Origin: Firmicutes bacterium UBA5454
GTDB taxonomy: Bacteria > Bacillota > Clostridia > Caldicoprobacterales > DTU083
NCBI GenBank assembly: GCA_002426555.1
Contig: DIQU01000092.1
Coordinates: forward strand, 16,674-25,670
DNA: 8,997 nucleotides
Direction: 5' to 3'
Shown here: positions 4,329 to 8,997 of the stretch, in pieces
Layout of the letters: each line of letters begins with the position of its first letter
How positions within the stretch are numbered: position 1 is the first letter of the stretch
Notes under the pieces: model-generated
Databases searched by the model: none
The model's input: only the letters and a program-made list of their open reading frames with translations
What the model was told of the DNA's origin: nothing
Position numbers and translations under genes: made by a program

Positions 4329-5598
4329 GAACGGAAGAGTAATTGATCCTGCAAGTAAAACAGATGCTTTGAAGGATATTTTTATAGAAAACGGTACTAT
4401 CATGAGCATAGAAGATACTATTTCCAAAGAAGCAGATGAAGTGATTGACGCAAGTGGAAAAATAGTAACGCCTGGTTTAATCGATATGCATGTACACTTA
4501 AGGGATCCCGGTTATGAGCATAAGGAAACCATAGCAAGCGGTACCCAAGCTGCTGCAGCTGGAGGGTTTACAGCAGTTGCCTGCATGCCTAACACAAATC
4601 CAATCACTGACAATATGGCTGTAGTTAACTATATCAAGCAAAAAGCAGCTTCAGAGGGCAGGGTAAAGGTGTTTCCCATCGCCCATATCACCAAGGCAAA
4701 CAACAATGAAGAGATAACTGAATTTGGTGACTTGAAGCGGGTTGGGGCTGTTGCTCTATCTGATGATGGGATGCCTGTAGAAAGTGCCGAGATTATGCGC
4801 CGAGCCTTGGAATATGCGAAAATGTTTGATTTGACCATCATGGAACACTGTGAAGATTTAAGCCTGGCAAACGAGGGATACATGCATGAAGGTTTTGTAT
4901 CAACTGAATTAGGTCTGCGAGGTATTCCTGGTGCTTCCGAGGATGTAATGGTGGCCAGAAATATTATTTTATCCGAGCTGACAGACAGTAAGATGCACAT
5001 TACCCATATAAGCACTGCAAGAGCAGTGGAATTGGTACGACGAGCAAAGAGAAAAGGTTTGAAGGTAACTTGTGATGTTACACCTCATCATTTTACTCTT
5101 ATAGATGAAGCGGTAAAGGGCTATAGTACGAATACCAAGGTGAGTCCACCATTAAGGGCAAAAGCCGATAGAGAAGCAATTTTAGAAGGATTGGCAGATG
5201 ATACTATAGATGCAATCGCTACAGACCATGCGCCGCATGCAAGAGAGGATAAAGATGTTGAATATGCATATGCAGCAAATGGCCTGGTAGGCTTGGAGAC
5301 GGCTGTGCCTCTTGTTTATAGCGAATTAGTTCTAAAAGGTATTCTTAGCTTGGAGCAAGCGATTTCGAAAATGACCATAAAGCCGGCAGAAATTTTGGAC
5401 ATACCTTTAGGCAGCCTACAAGTTGGTAAGGAAGCAGATATAAGTGTAATAGATCCTCAGAAAAAGGCTGTTGTTCGAAAGGAAAACTTTTATTCCAAAG
5501 GGAAGAATACCCCCTTTGATGGTTGGGAGTTAACCGGTTGGCCAGTCTGTACCATAGTAAGTGGAAAAATAGTGATGCGAGATGGAGTTGTCATATAA
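4312..5598 (+). CDS. pyrC: Dihydroorotase, class I
   Basis: Cyclises N-carbamoyl aspartate to dihydroorotate, the third step. The 428-residue metal-dependent amidohydrolase is of normal class I length. It has the metal site DMHVHLRDPG with H60 and H62, the bridging Asp region LSDDG (149-153), H179 (MEHCED), H232 (ITHIST) and the catalytic Asp at 305 in ATDHAPH (303-309). A small beta-sandwich made of the N- and C-terminal parts (SGKIVMRDG near the end) frames the barrel. ATG 4312 lies within the last codons of pyrB and about ten bases after a GGGGGAAAGAG stretch, implying translational coupling. The stop codon shares one base with the start of pyrK, leaving no room for carA/carB, which follow pyrC in Bacillus. 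Confidence 0.96.
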   Translation: MKILIKNGRVIDPASKTDALKDIFIENGTIMSIEDTISKEADEVIDASGKIVTPGLIDMHVHLRDPGYEHKETIASGTQAAAAGGFTAVACMPNTNPITDNMAVVNYIKQKAASEGRVKVFPIAHITKANNNEEITEFGDLKRVGAVALSDDGMPVESAEIMRRALEYAKMFDLTIMEHCEDLSLANEGYMHEGFVSTELGLRGIPGASEDVMVARNIILSELTDSKMHITHISTARAVELVRRAKRKGLKVTCDVTPHHFTLIDEAVKGYSTNTKVSPPLRAKADREAILEGLADDTIDAIATDHAPHAREDKDVEYAYAANGLVGLETAVPLVYSELVLKGILSLEQAISKMTIKPAEILDIPLGSLQVGKEADISVIDPQKKAVVRKENFYSKGKNTPFDGWELTGWPVCTIVSGKIVMRDGVVI

Positions 5599-6392
5599 TG
5601 TTTCAACACAATGGAAAGCTGATTTATCATAAAGAAATTAGCCCTAATCATATGCTCATGGTAATTGATGCTATTGAGATTGCAAAGAATGCTGTAATGG
5701 GTCAATTTGTAGAAGTTCGGGTTTCTGATAGTTATGAGCCACTGTTAAAAAGGCCAATCAGCATTCATGATACTGATAAAAAACTGGGTACTATCAGTCT
5801 TCTGTATCAAGTGAAAGGAAAAGGGACAAAGCTCTTAAGTGAGAAAAGAGAAGGAATGTATGTTGATATCTTAGGGCCTTTGGGTAAGGGATTTACATTG
5901 CCTGATTATTCTATCCAAAAGCTTTTAATAGTTGGCGGCGGAATCGGGGTTGCACCATTATTATTTTTATCAAAAGAAGTAAGAAGGCAGTTTTTTAATT
6001 CTACAATGATACTGGGATACAATTCAAAAGAACAAATTCTTAGAATAGATGAATTCAAGAAACATAGCTCCAATCTACAAATCACTACCTTGGATGGCAG
6101 CTTTGGTGAAAAAGGTCTGGTAACTGTTCCACTGGAAAGGGAATTGGCTGCCAGGAATTACGGTATGCTGTATGCCTGCGGTCCAGAGGTCATGCTAAAG
6201 AGTGTTGCACAATTAGCTGAGAGATATGAAATTCCATGCCAAGTTTCAATGGAATCCCTTATGGCCTGCGGGGTAGGAGCCTGCTTAGGCTGTTCACGCA
6301 AGATGATTGTTGATGGTAAGGAAATATATCAAAGGGTTTGCGTAGAGGGGCCTGTCTTTAATAGCAGAGAGGTGGTGTGGGAAAATGTCTAA
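5598..6392 (+). CDS. pyrK: Dihydroorotate dehydrogenase electron transfer subunit (FAD, 2Fe-2S)
   Basis: PyrK passes electrons from the FMN of PyrD through a 2Fe-2S cluster and FAD to NAD+. The 264 residues contain an N-terminal FAD-binding barrel with RPISIHD (52-58), a nucleotide-binding fold with IVGGGIGVAPL (111-121) and YACGPEVML (192-200), and a C-terminal cluster motif using C224, C229, C232 and C248. All four ligands are present. The ATG overlaps the pyrC stop (TAATG), with GGAG (5584-5587) ten bases upstream. Longer in-frame starts inside pyrC would add residues not typical of the family. It overlaps pyrD by 8 bases, as expected for subunits of one heterotetramer. NAD-linked oxidation fits an anaerobe without quinone-dependent PyrD. 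Confidence 0.96.
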   Translation: MFQHNGKLIYHKEISPNHMLMVIDAIEIAKNAVMGQFVEVRVSDSYEPLLKRPISIHDTDKKLGTISLLYQVKGKGTKLLSEKREGMYVDILGPLGKGFTLPDYSIQKLLIVGGGIGVAPLLFLSKEVRRQFFNSTMILGYNSKEQILRIDEFKKHSSNLQITTLDGSFGEKGLVTVPLERELAARNYGMLYACGPEVMLKSVAQLAERYEIPCQVSMESLMACGVGACLGCSRKMIVDGKEIYQRVCVEGPVFNSREVVWENV

Positions 6393-7302
6393 ACCAGATT
6401 TAAGTGTTGACTTAGGCAAGCTGAAGCTTAAGAACCCAGTTTTGACTGCGTCGGGTACTTTTGGCTATGGACTGGAATTTGTTCCATACATGGATTTGGA
6501 AAGGCTGGGTGGAATTATAGTTAAGGGGACAACCCTATATCCTAGAACTGGCAATCCTTCACCACGCATCTTTGAAACTTCTGCAGGTATGCTAAATGCC
6601 ATAGGGCTGCAAAACCCAGGGGTAGATGGTTTTATTCGAGATATTTTACCGGAAACAAAAAAATTTAACACAAATTTCATCGTTAACATTTCAGGAAATA
6701 CAGTTGATGAATACGGTATATTAGCTAAAAAACTTTCCATTGATGGAGTCGCTGCCATAGAAGTAAATATCTCTTGCCCTAATGTAAAGGCAGGTGGCAT
6801 GGAATTTGGAACAGATCCCTATCAAGCGGCAAGAGTTGTTAAGGAAGTAAAGAAAAATACGGATTTGCCGGTAATCGTAAAGCTGTCACCTAATGTAACC
6901 AGTGTTGTAGAAATTGCAATTGCAGTAGAAGACGCTGGTGCAGACATCATTTCTCTGATTAACACCCTTTTGGGAATGGCTATTGACATTAAAAAACAGA
7001 AACCTCACTTGGGAAACACCTTTGGAGGGCTATCCGGTCCTGCTATTAAACCGGTTGCTCTGCGTATGGTTTGGCAGGTTTACAAGAATGTGAGCATTCC
7101 CTTAATTGGTATGGGAGGAATTGTTACTGTAGAGGATGCTCTGGAGTTTATAATGGCTGGAGCTGCAGCCATAGCAGTAGGGACAGGTAATTTCATAAAT
7201 CCTTCTGCAAGTGTTGATTTGGTAAGTGATTTAGAAAAGTATTGTGTGGAGCATAATGTTTTAAAGCTAAGCTCCTTAATTGGAGTGGCACATAAAGTAT
7301 AA
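6385..7302 (+). CDS. pyrD: Dihydroorotate dehydrogenase catalytic subunit, class 1B
   Basis: Oxidises dihydroorotate to orotate using FMN. The 305-residue TIM barrel carries the flavin and substrate motifs TASGTFGYG (21-29), VKGTT with K47, NAIGLQNPG (71-79), VNISCPNVK (128-136) with the catalytic base C131, IVKLSPN with K166, GLSGPAIKP (215-223) and the phosphate-binding GMGGI (242-246) and GTGNF. A Cys rather than Ser as active-site base, together with the adjacent pyrK, identifies class 1B. The start overlaps the end of pyrK, with AGAGAGGTGG (6367-6376) about eight bases upstream. It is followed by a 74-base gap, the only sizeable break in the second half of the operon. Confidence 0.96.
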   Translation: MSKPDLSVDLGKLKLKNPVLTASGTFGYGLEFVPYMDLERLGGIIVKGTTLYPRTGNPSPRIFETSAGMLNAIGLQNPGVDGFIRDILPETKKFNTNFIVNISGNTVDEYGILAKKLSIDGVAAIEVNISCPNVKAGGMEFGTDPYQAARVVKEVKKNTDLPVIVKLSPNVTSVVEIAIAVEDAGADIISLINTLLGMAIDIKKQKPHLGNTFGGLSGPAIKPVALRMVWQVYKNVSIPLIGMGGIVTVEDALEFIMAGAAAIAVGTGNFINPSASVDLVSDLEKYCVEHNVLKLSSLIGVAHKV

Positions 7303-7376
7303 AACATTCGTTTATCATTCAGAGCGCCAGCGAAGAATTTTAGCGTAATTAAAGTTTAGAGAAGGGAAGTGGGAAA

Positions 7377-8105
7377 GTGAATTGTAAAGAACGCTTAATT
7401 GTAGCATTGGATGTGGATACACTGCAGGAAGTGGAAAGTTTGGTTGATAAGCTAAATCCCTATGTTGGTATGTTTAAGGTTGGCTTACAGCTGTATACCA
7501 GTTTAGGACCGAAGATTATAGAGGTCATTAAAAATAGAGGCGGCAGGATATTCTGCGACCTGAAATTGCACGACATTCCCAACACGGTTGCTCAATCCAG
7601 CAGGGTCTTAACGAGGCTAGGCGTGGATTTATTAAATGTACATGCTTCCGGAGGGAGCAAAATGATGGAAGCAGCTGCGGAGGCTGTGGCAAATGAAGCC
7701 AGCAAACTAGGCATAATAAAACCCAGCTTAATCGCAGTAACAGTTTTAACCAGTCTGGGTACAGAGGACTTAAAAGAAATCGGTTTGGATAAGGAGCCGG
7801 TTGAAGTAGTTGGAAGCTGGGCACAGTTGGCTAAAAGCTCAGGCTTGGATGGTGTTGTGTCTTCTCCAAAAGAAGCAACTTTAATCAAAGACCTTTGTGG
7901 AGGCGAATTTCTTATAGTTACACCTGGTATCAGACCCGCAGGCAGCAATGTATTCGACCAAAAAAGAATAACAACACCAAGTGATGCTCTTAAGGTAGGT
8001 GCAACACATTTAGTAGTCGGAAGACCCATAACCAATGCGCCAGATCCAGCCTTGGCTGCTAAAAAAATATTAGAAGAGATGGAGGCTTATTATGCTGACA
8101 AATAA
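7377..8105 (+). CDS. pyrF: Orotidine 5'-phosphate decarboxylase
   Basis: Removes CO2 from OMP to give UMP, the last de novo step. The 242-residue protein has the class I OMP decarboxylase signature: ALDVD with D12, FKVGLQL with K34, and the catalytic array D61-x-K63-xx-D66 within FCDLKLHDIPNT (59-70). The phosphate-binding segments TPGIRP (182-187) and VVGRPI (213-218) are also present. The start is GTG 7377, ten bases after GAAGGG (7361-7366), and gives MNCKERLIVALDVD, the expected N terminus. Together with its own good ribosome binding site, the upstream gap suggests initiation independent of pyrD. No terminator or PyrR loop is visible in that gap, so it probably stays in the operon. It overlaps pyrE by 14 bases. 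Confidence 0.96.
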   Translation: MNCKERLIVALDVDTLQEVESLVDKLNPYVGMFKVGLQLYTSLGPKIIEVIKNRGGRIFCDLKLHDIPNTVAQSSRVLTRLGVDLLNVHASGGSKMMEAAAEAVANEASKLGIIKPSLIAVTVLTSLGTEDLKEIGLDKEPVEVVGSWAQLAKSSGLDGVVSSPKEATLIKDLCGGEFLIVTPGIRPAGSNVFDQKRITTPSDALKVGATHLVVGRPITNAPDPALAAKKILEEMEAYYADK

Positions 8106-8667
8106 GGAAATAGAGAATATCTTTCTTGAATCGGAAGCGCTTCTAAAAGGACATTTTCGTTTAACCTCAGGACGTCACAGCGACCAATATATGCAATGTG
8201 CCAAAGTGCTTCAATACCCTCATTTTACTGAAACTCTCTGCAAGGATTTGGCTGAAAGATTCCAAGGAGAGAAAATTGATGTAGTTATTGGGCCAGCTAT
8301 GGGCGGTATAATCGTCGCTTATGAAATGGCAAGACAATTAAAAGCTAAAGCGATTTTTGCAGAAAGAGTAAATGAAAACCTGGAATTACGAAGAGGTTTT
8401 TGCATTATGCCAGAAGATAATGTGCTTATCGTTGAGGATGTCATAACTACAGGAGGGTCTATAAAAGAGGTTATAGATCTGGTTAGAGGAACGGGGGTCA
8501 ATATTGTAGGAGCTGCTCTCCTAGTTGATAGAAGTGCAGGCAAAGTGGATCTAGGTGTCAGAACTGAAAGTCTATTATCTATGGAAGTAATCTCATATGA
8601 AGAAGAGGAATGCCCTCTGTGCAAAGAAAACATCCCTGTAGTTAAACCAGGAAGCAGGAAAATATAG
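8092..8667 (+). CDS. pyrE: Orotate phosphoribosyltransferase
   Basis: Joins orotate and PRPP to make OMP. The 191-residue type I phosphoribosyltransferase has the PRPP loop VLIVEDVITTGGS (111-123), the substrate segment HFRLTSGRHSDQY (21-33), DVVIGPAMGGI (63-73) and the flexible-loop region AERVNENLELRRGF (90-103). The C terminus carries a CPLC pair (174-177) followed by PVVKPGSR, a feature I associate with the Thermus/clostridial branch of PyrE; a structural metal is possible but not shown. The ATG lies six bases after GGAGG (8081-8085), inside the end of pyrF, so translation should be coupled. It is the last pyr gene; the next start codon is 229 bases downstream. Confidence 0.96.
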   Translation: MLTNKEIENIFLESEALLKGHFRLTSGRHSDQYMQCAKVLQYPHFTETLCKDLAERFQGEKIDVVIGPAMGGIIVAYEMARQLKAKAIFAERVNENLELRRGFCIMPEDNVLIVEDVITTGGSIKEVIDLVRGTGVNIVGAALLVDRSAGKVDLGVRTESLLSMEVISYEEEECPLCKENIPVVKPGSRKI

Positions 8668-8709
8668 TAACGATAATTGTGAACCAATCCCTGTATCAAA
8701 AAAAGCACC

Positions 8710-8738
8710 TATACATATGGTACAAAAAATGATAGAAT
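8710..8738 (+). promoter_or_regulatory. Candidate promoter of the oxidoreductase gene
   Basis: TATACA (8710-8715) and TAGAAT (8733-8738) are 17 bases apart and match the sigma-A consensus at 4 and 5 of 6 positions. Transcription from about 8745 would give a leader of about 150 bases. Another -10-like TATATT at 8860-8865 has no good -35. Confidence 0.4.
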
Positions 8739-8745
8739 AGTCACG

Positions 8746-8771
8746 GACCTAATCAATAGGTCAAGTTTTCT
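8746..8771 (+). terminator. Possible weak terminator after pyrE
   Basis: GACCTA (8746-8751) pairs with TAGGTC (8757-8762) around ATCAA, followed by AAG and TTTTCT. The 6-bp stem is modest and the T-tract is displaced by three bases. It may end the pyr transcript, or be the first hairpin of the downstream leader if the promoter at 8710-8738 is real, or serve as an operator. Confidence 0.3.
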
Positions 8772-8783
8772 ATGCCTTATGCA

Positions 8784-8833
8784 TTAATTATCCTGTCGAA
8801 ACAGATAATATTCTAGGATGGATACAGGAATTA
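8784..8833 (+). promoter_or_regulatory. Structured leader with alternative hairpins
   Basis: A local hairpin pairs ATTAT-C-CTGT (8787-8796, C bulged) with ACAGATAAT (8801-8809) around CGAA. The same TCCTGT (8791-8796) can pair instead with ACAGGA (8824-8829), extended by TAAT/ATTA. No T-tract follows either fold. A role in regulating the downstream gene is speculative. Confidence 0.25.
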
Positions 8834-8896
8834 CAGCAAGGTTAGATATTTAAATTTATTATATTATGTAAATAATTACCAAGAGGAGGAATCGCT

Positions 8897-8997
8897 ATGG
8901 CGAAACAAATTAAAACCATGGACGGCAATCAGGCAGCATCTTATATGTCCTATGCTTTTACCGAAGTTGCTGCTATTTATCCCATTACTCCATCTTC
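8897..8997 (+). CDS. nifJ: Pyruvate:ferredoxin (flavodoxin) oxidoreductase, 5' end only
   Basis: Only 33 codons lie in the window. The sequence MDGNQAASYMSYAFTEVAAI (8-27) followed by YPITPS (28-33) is the hallmark N terminus of the large single-chain homodimeric pyruvate:ferredoxin oxidoreductase. This enzyme decarboxylates pyruvate to acetyl-CoA with thiamine diphosphate and iron-sulfur clusters and reduces ferredoxin. The Thr of YPITP (residue 31) belongs to the substrate-binding region of domain I. The start follows AGAGGAGGA (8882-8890) by six bases. The rest of the roughly 1,170-residue protein is off the right edge, so integrity cannot be judged, and a related 2-oxoacid oxidoreductase is not excluded. 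It is probably a separate transcription unit from pyr. Confidence 0.88.
   Translation, partial: MAKQIKTMDGNQAASYMSYAFTEVAAIYPITPS

Noticed and set aside
5523..5597. Longer pyrK starting inside pyrC
   Set aside because: The 25 extra residues come from the out-of-frame end of pyrC and lack family resemblance; ATG 5598 has suitable spacing from GGAG and forms the usual TAATG junction.
7318..7350. Possible third PyrR loop in the pyrD-pyrF gap (CAGCGA fits CNGNGA)
   Set aside because: The flanking bases do not form an upper stem, there is no lower stem, and no terminator follows; the hexaloop match is by chance.
7592..8035. Long minus-strand ORF (147 codons) opposite pyrF
   Set aside because: pyrF in the other strand has complete catalytic motifs and operon context; the antisense frame lacks a ribosome binding site and any recognisable domain. 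The same holds for the antisense ORFs opposite pyrC, pyrD and pyrE.

Overview
The window is AT-rich chromosomal DNA, most likely from an anaerobic low-GC Firmicute (Clostridia). This rests on strong purine-rich ribosome binding sites, PyrR-type RNA attenuation, a PyrK/class 1B PyrD pair (NAD-linked dihydroorotate oxidation), and the start of a pyruvate:ferredoxin oxidoreductase gene at the right edge. The species cannot be fixed from the sequence alone.

Left part (1-2400), loosely connected genes. A minus-strand FMN-binding lipoprotein gene (41-463) is preceded by a long, highly structured non-coding stretch. That stretch holds a minus-strand intrinsic terminator, repeats that could pair in two exclusive ways (a possible attenuator of undescribed type) and two perfect palindromes. 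A start-less minus-strand ORF (743-940) looks like the remnant of a gene. A plus-strand sugar phosphate isomerase/epimerase-like TIM-barrel gene (1009-1884) follows. Next is a small coiled-coil protein with a 21-residue tandem repeat (2029-2373), whose putative promoter overlaps a LexA/SOS-like box.

Central and right part (2414-8667), a nearly complete de novo pyrimidine operon: pyrR-pyrB-pyrC-pyrK-pyrD-pyrF-pyrE. It is led by phased A-tracts, a strong sigma-A-type promoter and a PyrR-responsive attenuator. A second complete PyrR attenuator lies between pyrR and pyrB. Most downstream genes overlap by 1-17 bases, indicating translational coupling. PyrB makes carbamoyl aspartate, PyrC closes the ring, PyrD/PyrK oxidise dihydroorotate, PyrE adds phosphoribose and PyrF decarboxylates OMP to UMP. 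UMP-bound PyrR would then favour termination at both attenuators. Carbamoyl phosphate synthase (carA/carB), a uracil permease and pyrI are absent from the cluster.

Right edge (8668-8997). A 229-base intergenic region carries a candidate promoter and hairpins, followed by the first 33 codons of a pyruvate:ferredoxin oxidoreductase.

The operon is conventional biology. The least explained parts are the 464-745 leader, the SOS-like box, the gene remnant and the leader before the oxidoreductase gene. I did not see a wholly new multi-gene system.
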